NCBI GenBank assembly: GCA_021325365.1
Contig: JAJPHF010000013.1
Span: 1 to 64,000, forward strand
DNA from: Pseudomonadota bacterium
GTDB taxonomy: Bacteria; Chloroflexota; UBA6077; JAJPHF01
Length of the DNA stretch: 64,000 nucleotides
Direction of reading: 5' to 3'
The translations under genes and the position numbers were made by a program. The notes under the pieces are model-generated. The model did not search any database, was not told where the DNA came from, and saw only the letters and a list, made by a program, of their open reading frames with translations. Below, piece after piece: positions 42,396 through 50,315 of the stretch (its first letter is position 1; every line of letters begins with the position of its first letter).

Positions 42396-43697
42396 GTGGA
42401 GACGACGTTCTACAACGAGGCGCTGGAGACCGCCGATCGCGCCACGCTGGAAGCGCACCAGCTTGCCCGCCTGCGCGCGCTGCTCGACACGCTGCTGGTG
42501 CAGAACCCGTTCTACGGCCCGCGTCTGCGCGCCGCCGGCGTGGCCCACGGCGCCGACCTGGGCACGCTCGCCGACCTGTCGCGTCTCCCGTTCACGCGCA
42601 AGGCGGAGCTGGTGGCCGACCAGGAGGCCCACCCGCCCTACGGCAGCAACCTGAGCTTTCCGCAGACCGCGTACACGCGGCTGCACCAGACCTCCGGCAC
42701 GACCGGGCGGCCGCTGCGGCTGCTCGACACGCCGGAGAGCTGGGACTGGTGGCTGCGCTGCTGGGGCTACGTCTATCGCGGCGCCACCATCGGCCCGGAC
42801 GATCGGATCTTTGCCGCCTTCTCGTTCGGGCCGTTCATCGGCTTCTGGACGGCGTTCGAGGCGGGCCAGCAGCTCGGCGCGCTGGTGATCGCGGGCGGCG
42901 GCCAGACGTCCGAACAGCGCCTGCAGACGCTGCTCGACAACGAGGCGACCGTGCTGGTGTGCACGCCAACCTATGCGCTGCGCCTGGCCGAGGTGGGGCG
43001 CGAGCAGGGCCTCGACGTGAGCCGCTCCCACATCCGCGCCACGGTCCACGCCGGCGAGCCGGGCGCCAGCATTCCCAGCACCAAGCGGCGCATCGAGGAG
43101 CTGTGGGGCGCGCGGTGCTACGACCACGCGGGGGCCACCGAGGTGGGCGCGTTCGGCTTCGAGTGCCAGGCGCAGCCCGGCGGCATCCACGCCAACGAGG
43201 GCGAGTTCATCGTCGAGATCCTCGACCCGCAAACGCAGCGGCCGGCCGACGAGGGCGAGCTAGTTATCACGAACCTGGGCCGCGCCGGCTCGCCGGTGCT
43301 GCGCTACCGCACGGGCGACCGCGTGCGCTGGCAGGCGGGCGCTTGTCCGTGCGGTCGCACGTTCCGCCGGCTGGAGGGCGGCATCCTCGGCCGCGTCGAC
43401 GACATGCTGACGGTGCGCGGCGTGAACGTGTTCCCGAGCGCCATCGAGAACCTGGTGCGGCGCTTTCCGGCGGTCGACGAGTTCGCCGTCGAGGTGTACC
43501 AGGAGCGGGCGATGGACGAGATGGAGCTACAGCTCGAGGTAGCCGACGCGCGCCCCGAGGAGGTGTGCGAGGCGGTGGCCCGCGAGGTCTGGGTGGCGCT
43601 CGGCTTCCGCCCGCGGGTGCGTCCCGTCCCCGCCGGCACCCTCCCCCGCTTCGAGCTAAAGGCCCGCCGCGTCCGCGACCGCCGCGCGAAGGCGTGA
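42396..43697 (+). CDS. PaaK-type phenylacetate-CoA ligase-like AMP-binding enzyme
   Basis: A 433-residue adenylate-forming ligase. Conserved family points: RLPFTRKAELVADQ near the start, the P-loop YTRLHQTSGTTGRPL, the A5-like CYDHAGATEVGAF, the DRVRW after YRTGD, and the hinge GRVDDMLTVRGVNVFPSAIE typical of PaaK-like enzymes. It would activate phenylacetate or another aromatic acid as a CoA thioester. The GTG at 42396 has GCGGAGGGGC upstream. No other paa genes follow; downstream is the ribosomal operon. Confidence 0.88.
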   Translation: METTFYNEALETADRATLEAHQLARLRALLDTLLVQNPFYGPRLRAAGVAHGADLGTLADLSRLPFTRKAELVADQEAHPPYGSNLSFPQTAYTRLHQTSGTTGRPLRLLDTPESWDWWLRCWGYVYRGATIGPDDRIFAAFSFGPFIGFWTAFEAGQQLGALVIAGGGQTSEQRLQTLLDNEATVLVCTPTYALRLAEVGREQGLDVSRSHIRATVHAGEPGASIPSTKRRIEELWGARCYDHAGATEVGAFGFECQAQPGGIHANEGEFIVEILDPQTQRPADEGELVITNLGRAGSPVLRYRTGDRVRWQAGACPCGRTFRRLEGGILGRVDDMLTVRGVNVFPSAIENLVRRFPAVDEFAVEVYQERAMDEMELQLEVADARPEEVCEAVAREVWVALGFRPRVRPVPAGTLPRFELKARRVRDRRAKA

Positions 43698-43705
43698 CCC
43701 CTCTT

Positions 43706-43736
43706 CTTGGGGGTGGGGGTCTGGCCCGTGCTATAA
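43706..43736 (+). promoter_or_regulatory. Promoter of the rpsF operon
   Basis: TTGGGG (43706-43711) and TATAAT (43731-43736), spaced 19 bp, directly precede the structured rpsF leader. The -10 is consensus. Confidence 0.55.
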
Positions 43737-43740
43737 TTCG

Positions 43741-43838
43741 GCGGTGCTGTAAGCAGGACCGCTTTGTCGTGCTGCGTTCCCGATGCGGCCGACCGCGCGG
43801 CCAGAAGATCGCCTTTCTGCTCTCGCCGCCAGCACCGC
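43741..43838 (+). promoter_or_regulatory. rpsF leader, candidate S6:S18 feedback RNA
   Basis: GCGGTGCTG (43741-43749) pairs perfectly with CAGCACCGC (43830-43838). Inside, AGCAG (43752-43756) pairs with CTGCT (43817-43821), leaving an asymmetric bulge on the 3' side with CTCGCCGC, which contains CCG. In known bacterial leaders the S6:S18 complex binds a stem whose bulge has a conserved CCG, copying its 16S rRNA site. The position just upstream of rpsF fits, but the rest of the motif cannot be confirmed by eye. Confidence 0.5.
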
Positions 43839-43871
43839 AACGAGGGCATACCCAGAGAGAGGAGGTGTCAT

Positions 43872-44213
43872 TTGCGGGAGTACGAGCTGATGTTCGTGCT
43901 CACGCCGGAGCTGCAAGAGGACGGAGTGACGGCGGCGACGGAGCGAGTGACTTCGCTCATCACCAATCGGGGTGGCGAGGTCACCAAGGTCGACACGTGG
44001 GGGCGCCGCCGCATGGCGTATCCCATCCGCCACCAGCTTGACGGCCTCTACACGGTAATGCGGTTCCGGCTGGACGCTAACCTGACCGACGAGCTTGATC
44101 GCAACCTGCGGCTCGCCGAGCCTGTGCTGCGCCATCTGATCGTCCGTGCCGAAGAAGTGCCTGCGCCCAGGACTATACGACGTGTGAGTGTGGTGGAAGA
44201 GCCGAAGGAGTAA
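43872..44213 (+). CDS. rpsF: 30S ribosomal protein S6
   Basis: A 113-residue protein with the bS6 pattern LREYELMFVLTPELQEDGV and GRRRMAYPIRHQLDG, ending RVSVVEEPKE. It starts at TTG 43872 (UUG): AGGAGGTG lies 4-5 nt upstream and the protein begins at the canonical MREYELM. A downstream ATG (43890) would cut off the first strand. It heads the rpsF-ssb-rpsR operon with a structured leader; ssb begins 5 bp after its stop. Confidence 0.95.
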   Translation: MREYELMFVLTPELQEDGVTAATERVTSLITNRGGEVTKVDTWGRRRMAYPIRHQLDGLYTVMRFRLDANLTDELDRNLRLAEPVLRHLIVRAEEVPAPRTIRRVSVVEEPKE

Positions 44214-44218
44214 CGAGG

Positions 44219-44647
44219 ATGGCCCTGTGCAAGGCAACGCTGATTGGCAACGTCGGGCGGGACCCCGATATGCGGTACACCCAGGCTGGCAAGCCCGTGG
44301 TGAACTTCTCGGTGGCCTGCAACCGCGTTGGGCCGCCGGCCGCGGACGGGGGCGAGCGGCGGGAGGAGACGGAATGGTTCACCGTCGTCTGCTTCGGTCG
44401 GTTGGCCGAAGTGGCGAGTAACCTGGTCTCCAAGGGCAGCAAGGTCTTCGTCGAAGGACGCATCCAGACCCGCAGCTACGAGGCGCGTGACGGCCAGACG
44501 CGCTTCGTCGTCGAGGTCGTCGCTAACGAGCTGCAGATGCTCAGCCCGCGCCAACCGCGCGAGATGGGTGAGCCGGGGATGGCTGGGATGGCGCCGGTGG
44601 CGGTCGGCGTGGCGGATACCGACAACCTGGACGATGTCCCGTTCTAG
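44219..44647 (+). CDS. ssb: Single-stranded DNA-binding protein
   Basis: A 142-residue OB-fold protein: NVGRDPDMRYTQAGKPVVNF, ETEWFTVVCFGRLAEVASNL, then KGSKVFVEGRIQTRSY. The linker is short and the tail ends DNLDDVPF, the conserved acidic tip that contacts replication and repair proteins. It coats single-stranded DNA. The ATG overlaps nothing and sits 5 bp after rpsF; GAAGGAG in the rpsF end is its ribosome site. rpsR follows after an unusually long gap (402 bp). Confidence 0.95.
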   Translation: MALCKATLIGNVGRDPDMRYTQAGKPVVNFSVACNRVGPPAADGGERREETEWFTVVCFGRLAEVASNLVSKGSKVFVEGRIQTRSYEARDGQTRFVVEVVANELQMLSPRQPREMGEPGMAGMAPVAVGVADTDNLDDVPF

Positions 44648-45049
44648 CCCTCTGTCGGCCGTGTGCGCGGGGACTGGACGCCTAACCGTCCCGGCCCGCG
44701 CGAGCTGCTGAGCCAAACCGTGGTGCGCCACGCGGCCGGGGCGTGCCCCGCCGCGTGGCATCGTTCCCGAGGCGATGCCTCCTCAGTTGCCGGTGCGCCG
44801 TGGGGCTGACACCCCCGACGGCGCGAGCGGGGGCCATGGGGCCACCAGCGTGCAGCCCGCCCGGCGCGTGCAGAGTTCCGCCACAGGGCGTAATTCGACC
44901 TGACGCGCTGCATGCCACGCCGCGACTGAGGGCCGCGAGTCGCCCGCCCAGAGCGAGTTGCCGTGGGGGCCTGGTATTCGCCCCCGCCCAGCGCGCCGGA
45001 GCGGCGCTAGTCGCCATCGGGGTGATGGAAGAGAAGGAGTAGGAGACCG
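44648..45049. other. 402-bp gap between ssb and rpsR
   Basis: rpsR usually follows ssb closely. Here 402 bp intervene. The clearest structure is a GC hairpin CCACGCGGC / GCCGCGTGG (about 44728-44758), close enough to ssb to attenuate or terminate. An open frame (44743-45042) ends just before rpsR but shows no family resemblance. The gap is probably an untranslated leader or holds a second promoter. Confidence 0.45.
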
Positions 45050-45601
45050 TTGACCGAGACTGAGATCCAAACCGCCCCTGCTGCCGCGCCGCCGCCTGAG
45101 GCGCCCGCGGCCCCGGCACCCCCCGCTGCCCCGCCGGCGACGGCCGCGGCGCCCGCGGCGACCGCGCCCGAAGGTGCCGCGGCTCCCGCCCCGCCCGCGG
45201 CCGCTCCGGGCGCGCCTGCCCCGTCCGCCCCCGGCGTAGGCCCTGCTCCAGGCGCCGCCCCTGCCCCGGGCGCTGGTCCCGGCCCGCGCCGCCCGATGGG
45301 CGACCGCCCGCCCGGCGGCCCGCGTCGCAGTGGCGGCCGGCGCGAGTACCGCGGCCGGTACACGCCGCGCCGCAAGGTCTGCACATTCTGCGCGGACAAG
45401 ATTCCCGTTGTGGACTACAAGGACGTCGGGCGCCTGCGCCGCTACCTGTCCGAGCGCGGCAAGATCGAGCCGCGCCGCAAGACCGGCACCTGCGCGCGCC
45501 ACCAGCGCGCCCTGGCAACGGCGATCAAGCGCGCGCGCCACGTGGCGCTGCTGCCCTTCACCGGCGAGCACATGCGCATCAGCGGCCTGTCGGTCCGCTA
45601 G
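45050..45601 (+). CDS. rpsR: 30S ribosomal protein S18 with Ala/Pro-rich extension
   Basis: A 183-residue protein whose last 80 are a normal bS18 ([50 protein letters not shown]). The Cys-x2-Cys and Cys-x2-His are the C+ form of S18 that binds zinc. The first 82 residues are almost only Ala, Pro and Gly, and precede an Arg-rich hinge. The TTG at 45050 has AGGAGACC upstream; the internal ATG at 45296 (Met83) has no ribosome site. A long extension is unusual; it would emerge near the mRNA exit or the ribosome surface. Confidence 0.88.
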   Translation: MTETEIQTAPAAAPPPEAPAAPAPPAAPPATAAAPAATAPEGAAAPAPPAAAPGAPAPSAPGVGPAPGAAPAPGAGPGPRRPMGDRPPGGPRRSGGRREYRGRYTPRRKVCTFCADKIPVVDYKDVGRLRRYLSERGKIEPRRKTGTCARHQRALATAIKRARHVALLPFTGEHMRISGLSVR

Positions 45602-45680
45602 CGGCGGGCCCGTACCCTGGCGCCGGGGCACGCAACGGCGTATAACTGCCTTGCGCGCTCGACGTGAGAGCACTCATCAG

Positions 45681-45707
45681 AGGGCGTCCGCTATCACGCG
45701 GGCGCCT
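45681..45707 (+). terminator. Terminator after rpsR
   Basis: AGGGCGTCCGC and GCGGGCGCCT pair with a 6-nt loop and one wobble, followed by TCTCTGTCTCATT, a pyrimidine-rich tail. It lies 80 bp after rpsR and ends the operon before the foldase gene. Confidence 0.65.
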
Positions 45708-45751
45708 TCTCTGTCTCATTCGTCAATCCTAAATGATCCAGGGCGGAGCAG

Positions 45752-46999
45752 ATGAGCCAACAAGCACCCGTCGCCAAGCCTCCCAAGGCCCCCCGCGCCG
45801 CGAAGCCCAAGGAATCGAAAAGCGCGGCCGTGCGCGCCGCGCTCGCCAACCCGTCGAAGCGCCAGCTGACCAAGTGGCAGCGCGAGCGCCGGCAGAAGCG
45901 TCTCGTGCTCTACTCGGCCGTGGCGCTGGTCGTGCTCGTCGCGCTGGTGCTGGCGTTTGGATACTGGCGCGAGCTGATCGCGCGGCCAAACGAGCCGGCC
46001 GCCGAGGTTGGCGACCAGGTCATCCCGCTCGGCGCCCTCGCCCTGCGATTGCACCCGCAACTGGTCGCCATCGACAACGAGATGGCGCGGCTGCAGAGCC
46101 AGAACGCCCCGACCAGCTCGGGCACCAATCCCGCGTCGCAGCAGCTCCAGATGCTCGTCAGCCAGCGCATCGGCGCGGCGGACCAGGTGCTGGGCGACAT
46201 GATCGACGACGAGCTGATCGCGCGGGAGGCGGAGCGGCGGGGCATCACGGTGGCGCCCGCCGAGATCGACGCTCGTATCAGCAGTGACATGGCGAAGCAG
46301 AAGGCGTTGGCCGCCGGCCCCGCGCCCACGCCAGCCGCCGGCCCGGCCGATGGCCCCGCGCCGACCCCGACGCCTCCGCCCACGCTTACCGCCGAGGACC
46401 AGCAGGCGACCTACCAGGACTTCCTGAGCCGCGTCAACTTCACCGACGAGCAGTATCGCCGCTACGTGGAGGCGCAAGTGCTGCGCGACAAGCTGCGCGA
46501 CTCGCTGAGCGCCGACATTCCGACGACCCAGGAGCAGGTCCACGCGCGCCGCATCACGCTGAGCAGCCAGGAAGACGCGACGGCCGTGCTGGCGCAGCTC
46601 CGCTCGGGCGAGGCGACCTTCGAGGACCTGGCGCGCGACAAGTCGAAGGACCTGACCAGCCAGTCGCAGGGCGGCGACCTGGGCTGGCTGCCGCGGGGCA
46701 TCGAGTCGGCGCAGTTCGACGACCAGGCGTTCCGCCTCGGCGTGGGCGAGCTGGGCGACGCGGTCACCACGCCGCAGGGGTGGGAGATCATCCAGGTGCT
46801 GGAGAAGGGTCAGCGCGCCCTCACGCCCGAACAGCTCGACCGACTGAAGAGCAAGGCGTTCAACGACTGGCTGAACGCCGCCCGCAACGACGGCTCGGTG
46901 CGCCGCGAGCTGGACAAAGACAAGCGCGACTGGGTGATGCGCCAGGCGAGCGGCGGTCGCAGCAGCGCCACCGCCGCCGGCCAGCCGTCCGGCTTCTAG
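45752..46999 (+). CDS. Membrane-anchored PpiC/SurA-type peptidyl-prolyl isomerase
   Basis: A 415-residue foldase: a Lys/Arg/Ala-rich cytoplasmic start, a signal anchor (LYSAVALVVLVALVLAFGYW, about 52-71), a SurA-N-like helical domain (DQVLGDMIDDELIAREAERR), a Pro-rich linker, and a parvulin domain (about 280-360) with HARRITLSSQEDATAVLAQL, DKSKDLTSQSQGGDLGWLPR and the final GWEIIQVLEKG. It helps exported proteins fold. The ATG at 45752 has GGCGGAGCAG upstream. Its transcript ends at the hairpin 47022-47051, facing the subtilase from the other side. Confidence 0.85.
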   Translation: MSQQAPVAKPPKAPRAAKPKESKSAAVRAALANPSKRQLTKWQRERRQKRLVLYSAVALVVLVALVLAFGYWRELIARPNEPAAEVGDQVIPLGALALRLHPQLVAIDNEMARLQSQNAPTSSGTNPASQQLQMLVSQRIGAADQVLGDMIDDELIAREAERRGITVAPAEIDARISSDMAKQKALAAGPAPTPAAGPADGPAPTPTPPPTLTAEDQQATYQDFLSRVNFTDEQYRRYVEAQVLRDKLRDSLSADIPTTQEQVHARRITLSSQEDATAVLAQLRSGEATFEDLARDKSKDLTSQSQGGDLGWLPRGIESAQFDDQAFRLGVGELGDAVTTPQGWEIIQVLEKGQRALTPEQLDRLKSKAFNDWLNAARNDGSVRRELDKDKRDWVMRQASGGRSSATAAGQPSGF

Positions 47000-47021
47000 C
47001 GCCCCGCGCCGGCCCTCGCTT

Positions 47022-47051
47022 CACCCCTTCTCCCGATCAGGAGAGGGGGTG
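47022..47051. terminator. Bidirectional terminator between foldase and subtilase
   Basis: CACCCCTTCTCC and GGAGAGGGGGTG pair with one wobble around CGATCA. It lies between two convergent genes and belongs, by its C/G runs, to the same repeat style as the type 2 elements. Confidence 0.65.
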
Positions 47052-47086
47052 GGGTATGGGGCCTCTTGCGCAGCGCCGCGGAGAGG

Positions 47087-48835
47087 TTAGCGCGCGCTGA
47101 CGGTGGGGCTGGGGGCGGCCCGGGGAGCGGGGCTGCTGACGATGAAGCGGGCCTGCTGCACCGTCCAGACGCCCGAGAGGGCGCTGTGGGCGCGCACGTA
47201 CAGCGTGTGGACGCCGCTCGGCACGTCGGCCGTCAGGCTGAACCCGGCGTTGGCGAAGCCGCCCCGGTCGAGCACGCGCGCCACGTCGGGCCGCGCCAGC
47301 CCCGCGAGCACCGGCCCGAGCGCCCGGCCCTGGTCCGGCGGGCCGTCCAGATAGGCCTCGATCTGGTCGACACCAGTGCCGCTATCGGCCCGCGTGTCCA
47401 CCGCCCAGCCGTTCACCGTCAGCGCCCCCTGCACCACGGCGTCGGGCGTGGGCGCCTCCAGCGTGAGCTGGAGATCGGCGGTGCGGCTCCCCGGCAGGCT
47501 CGCCGCCTTGGCCACCGCGCGCTGCACGTTCACGCGCCCGTAGCCGTAACGGTCGTCGCGGCCGGGCGGGCCGAGGTCGTCGGCCGTCTCGAAGAGGATC
47601 GACTCTACCTGGTCGCGCGTCAGCGTCGGGTTCGTCGACCACATCAGCGCGGCCGTGCCCGAGACGTGCGGCGCGGCCATTGAGGTGCCGACCTCGTAGT
47701 TGTAGCCCGGCTGGCCGATGGGCGAGTCGAGCGCGGGCGGCCAGGTGCTCAGGATGTAGTCGAGCGGGTTCGCGCGACTGCTGCCCCCCACGCCGCCCGG
47801 GGCGGTGAGCTGCACGTAGTCGCCCGTGTTCGAGTACGGCGCCACCTCGCCGTTCGCGCCGAGCGCGCCCACGGCGACGACGCCGGGCAGCGCCGCGGGA
47901 AAGAATGGGGCGTTCAGCGTATCGCAGCCCTCGTCGCGGTACGAGGCCACCTCGCCGCAGTTGCCCGCCGCGGCGACGAGCAGCAAGCCGCGATCGCGCG
48001 CGTCGGCGACCGCGCGGCGCACCGTCTGCGAGTCGTCCAGGCCGCCCAGACTGAGGTTGATGATCTTCGCATCGTGCTCGGTCGCCCAGCGGATGCCGTC
48101 GGCGGCGGCCACGATCGAGGCATCGCCGAAGCGATCGGTGATCTTGATGGGCATCAGGCGCACGGCCCACGACAGCCCCGCCACGCCCACGCCGTTGTTG
48201 CCGAGCGCGCCGATCACCCCTGCCACGTGCGTGCCGTGGCCGATGTCGTCCTGCGTGTTGCTATTGCGCTCGCGCACGTTGCGGCCGGGCACGACGCGGC
48301 CCTGCAGGTCGGGATGCGACGGGTCGATGCCGCTGTCCAGCACCGCCACCACGACGTCGGCGCCACCAGTGCCGATGTCCCAGGCCTCGGGCGCGTGGAT
48401 CTGCCGCATGTTCCACTGACTGCTGAACAGGGGATTGTTCGGCGTGCTGAGCAGGTGGTAATGGCGATTGGGCTCGACGAACTCGACGCGCGGATCGGCA
48501 CGCAGCGCGGCCAGCGCGCTCGCCACCGCACCATCGGCCACGCGGTAGCGGTCAACGCCGAGGTCGTCCAGCCGCCCCAGGTACGCGAGCGCGGCGGGCA
48601 GCCCTGCCGCGTCGCCGGGGCCGGGCGCTTGGCCGGCCCGCCAGCCCACCAGCACCTCGGCGGCCCCCGCCGGGGCGGCGACGTCCTCGCCAGGGTTGCT
48701 CCCCGACGGCGTGGGGGAGCCCGCTTGGCCGACGAGCAGGAGGGCCAGTAGCAGCCACAGCAGCGCGGCCAGGCGCAAGCCGACAGCCCGAGACGGGCCT
48801 GGGGAGGCGGGAACTTGTAGTCGCCAGCGTGTCAC
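47087..48835 (-). CDS. Secreted subtilisin-like (S8) serine protease
   Basis: A 582-residue protease with a Leu-rich signal (LAALLWLLLALLLVG), a propeptide (VLVGWRAGQA... PRVEFVEPNRHYHL, about 60-128) and the S8 domain with Asp167 (AVLDSGID), His200 (GHGTHVAG), oxyanion Asn292 (AAGNCG) and Ser385 (GTSMAAPHVSG). After the catalytic domain, residues about 460-565 form a beta-rich C-terminal domain (LTLEAPTPDAVVQGALTVNG), of the kind seen in bacterial Ig-like repeats. The GTG at 48835 is used. It converges with the foldase gene and is upstream of a lytic transglycosylase on the same strand. Confidence 0.9.
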   Translation of the reverse strand: MTRWRLQVPASPGPSRAVGLRLAALLWLLLALLLVGQAGSPTPSGSNPGEDVAAPAGAAEVLVGWRAGQAPGPGDAAGLPAALAYLGRLDDLGVDRYRVADGAVASALAALRADPRVEFVEPNRHYHLLSTPNNPLFSSQWNMRQIHAPEAWDIGTGGADVVVAVLDSGIDPSHPDLQGRVVPGRNVRERNSNTQDDIGHGTHVAGVIGALGNNGVGVAGLSWAVRLMPIKITDRFGDASIVAAADGIRWATEHDAKIINLSLGGLDDSQTVRRAVADARDRGLLLVAAAGNCGEVASYRDEGCDTLNAPFFPAALPGVVAVGALGANGEVAPYSNTGDYVQLTAPGGVGGSSRANPLDYILSTWPPALDSPIGQPGYNYEVGTSMAAPHVSGTAALMWSTNPTLTRDQVESILFETADDLGPPGRDDRYGYGRVNVQRAVAKAASLPGSRTADLQLTLEAPTPDAVVQGALTVNGWAVDTRADSGTGVDQIEAYLDGPPDQGRALGPVLAGLARPDVARVLDRGGFANAGFSLTADVPSGVHTLYVRAHSALSGVWTVQQARFIVSSPAPRAAPSPTVSAR

Positions 48836-48904
48836 GGTCGTCCTACGCGCTACTGTTAGGCGTAGTATGGGATACGCGTGGGGGCATTCGCCAGCGATGC
48901 GAAC

Positions 48905-49004
48905 CTGCCTACCCCCGGTCCCCTCACAATGTGGGAAGGGGGAGAAGGACGGGGCCGGGATGGCTCCCCCCTTCCCTCTCGGGGTTAGGTCCGGGAGTTA
49001 GGTC
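48905..49004. repeat. G/C-tract dispersed repeat, type 2, copy D
   Basis: Left part CCTACCCCCGGTCCCCTCAC then GGGAAGGGGG, and right part CCCCCCTTCCCTCTCGGGGT with TTAGGTC (48985-48991), followed by a second GTTAGGTC. Order and motifs match copy B inside the CoxL-like gene, but about 70 bp shorter. Confidence 0.6.
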
Positions 49005-49006
49005 GC

Positions 49007-50140
49007 CTATCCCGGGTCGCGGAAGGCGAGCCAGTTGGCGTACACGCGCTCCAGCCAGTAGTCGCTCAGCGGGTCGCCGAACCCATAGTAGCCCTGCACG
49101 CGCGTCCAGAAGTCGCCGCGAACGACGTCGAGCTTGTCGCGCAGCACACGCGCGCCCAGCAAGATGTTGTTCTGCGGGTCCCAGGCGTCGTCGATGCTGA
49201 CGCCGCGTCGCTCGGCCTCGTTTGGCATCACCTGCATCATGCCGATGGCGCGCTCGTAGCGGCCGGCATGGCCGATCCACGTCCAGGCGCCCACCGCGTC
49301 GGGCCGGCCGCCGCTTTCCTGCTGCATGATCGCGGCGATCAGGTCCGGATCAATTTGGTACACCTTAGCCGCGTGCAGGATCTCGGGGTAGAAGCGCGCG
49401 ATCTGGGGCGGCCAGCGCGCCGGCGCGCCGTCGGAGGGCGCGTCGGGCACGACGCGCGGCGCGGGCGTCACGCGCTCGACCGCCGCGGGGGCACGGCTCA
49501 GCAGCCGCCACTGGCTCGCGAACTGGGCCACGGTGGCTTCCCCGGCGGCTAGCTCGCGGTAGGTGCGCACGGCCACCAGCACCGGGTCCTCGTCGGGCAG
49601 CACCACCTGCACCGCGGCCAGCGGCGTGTCCTGGTCGCTGCGGAAGCCACTCGGGAACGCGCGGTCCATCGCGTCCACGACCGTGCCGACCGCGGCCACC
49701 ACCGCCTGCTGCACGGCGTCCGCGTCGCCGAGCGTTACGCCCGGCTCCCAGCGGACCTGGAGCACGGGACCAACGGCGGTGGTCGCGCCCCAGGCCGCCG
49801 CCGCCGTGCCGCCCAGGGTCGGCAGCGCGTGCCGCACGGCGTCGATCAGCCGGGCGTTCTCGGCCATCTCGGGGGGCGGCGCGTCGGCCACGGCGACGGG
49901 CGTGGGCCGGCCGAGCCCCGCGTCGGCGAACAGTGGCGAGTCGGGCGCGCTAGCGCTAGGCGACATCGTGCCGGGTGCGCCGGCCCGCACCACCATCGGG
50001 GCGCCGAGCGGGGCCTGGTCGCCCGGCTGCCAGGTCACGGTGCTCGCGCTCGGCGGCGGCGTGGCCGCTCGCTGGAGGGCGTCGGCTGGCTGGAGCAGCA
50101 GCAGCAGGGCGAGCAGGCACAGCGGCAGCCACGACGACAA
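49007..50140 (-). CDS. Lytic transglycosylase (SLT domain), secreted
   Basis: A 377-residue cell-wall hydrolase. The signal peptide (SWLPLCLLALLLLLQPADA) is followed by a Pro/Ala-rich region and a domain (about 95-230) of unknown type, then the SLT domain (about 245-375): ILHAAKVYQIDPDLIAAIMQ QES-GGRPDAVG with the catalytic Glu, GMMQVMPNEAE, and LLGARVLRDKLDVVRGDF. It cleaves peptidoglycan with release of an anhydromuramyl end. The TTG at 50140 has AGGAGGGTG 8 nt upstream. It follows the subtilase on the same strand with only the repeat D between. Confidence 0.87.
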   Translation of the reverse strand: MSSWLPLCLLALLLLLQPADALQRAATPPPSASTVTWQPGDQAPLGAPMVVRAGAPGTMSPSASAPDSPLFADAGLGRPTPVAVADAPPPEMAENARLIDAVRHALPTLGGTAAAAWGATTAVGPVLQVRWEPGVTLGDADAVQQAVVAAVGTVVDAMDRAFPSGFRSDQDTPLAAVQVVLPDEDPVLVAVRTYRELAAGEATVAQFASQWRLLSRAPAAVERVTPAPRVVPDAPSDGAPARWPPQIARFYPEILHAAKVYQIDPDLIAAIMQQESGGRPDAVGAWTWIGHAGRYERAIGMMQVMPNEAERRGVSIDDAWDPQNNILLGARVLRDKLDVVRGDFWTRVQGYYGFGDPLSDYWLERVYANWLAFRDPG

Positions 50141-50315
50141 GTCGGTACACCCTCCTGTGGATCGTGCGTGCGCGCCGCGCGGTTCCCGCCCCGCGCGCGG
50201 CCGGACGGAGGTAAGAGGCGGGCGCCCGCCTCGCCGCAGTATCCCGTCTGCCGGCGACGCATGTCAAGAACCGCACAGGCGCGGACGTGTCACAATACGC
50301 GACGGCGCCGCAAAG

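Noticed and set aside
44743..45042. Small gene between ssb and rpsR
   Set aside because: No family resemblance and poor start context; its composition is that of non-coding GC-rich DNA.
45296..45601. S18 starting at the internal ATG (Met83)
   Set aside because: No ribosome site before it; the TTG at 45050 has AGGAGACC. Left open as a test in the findings.
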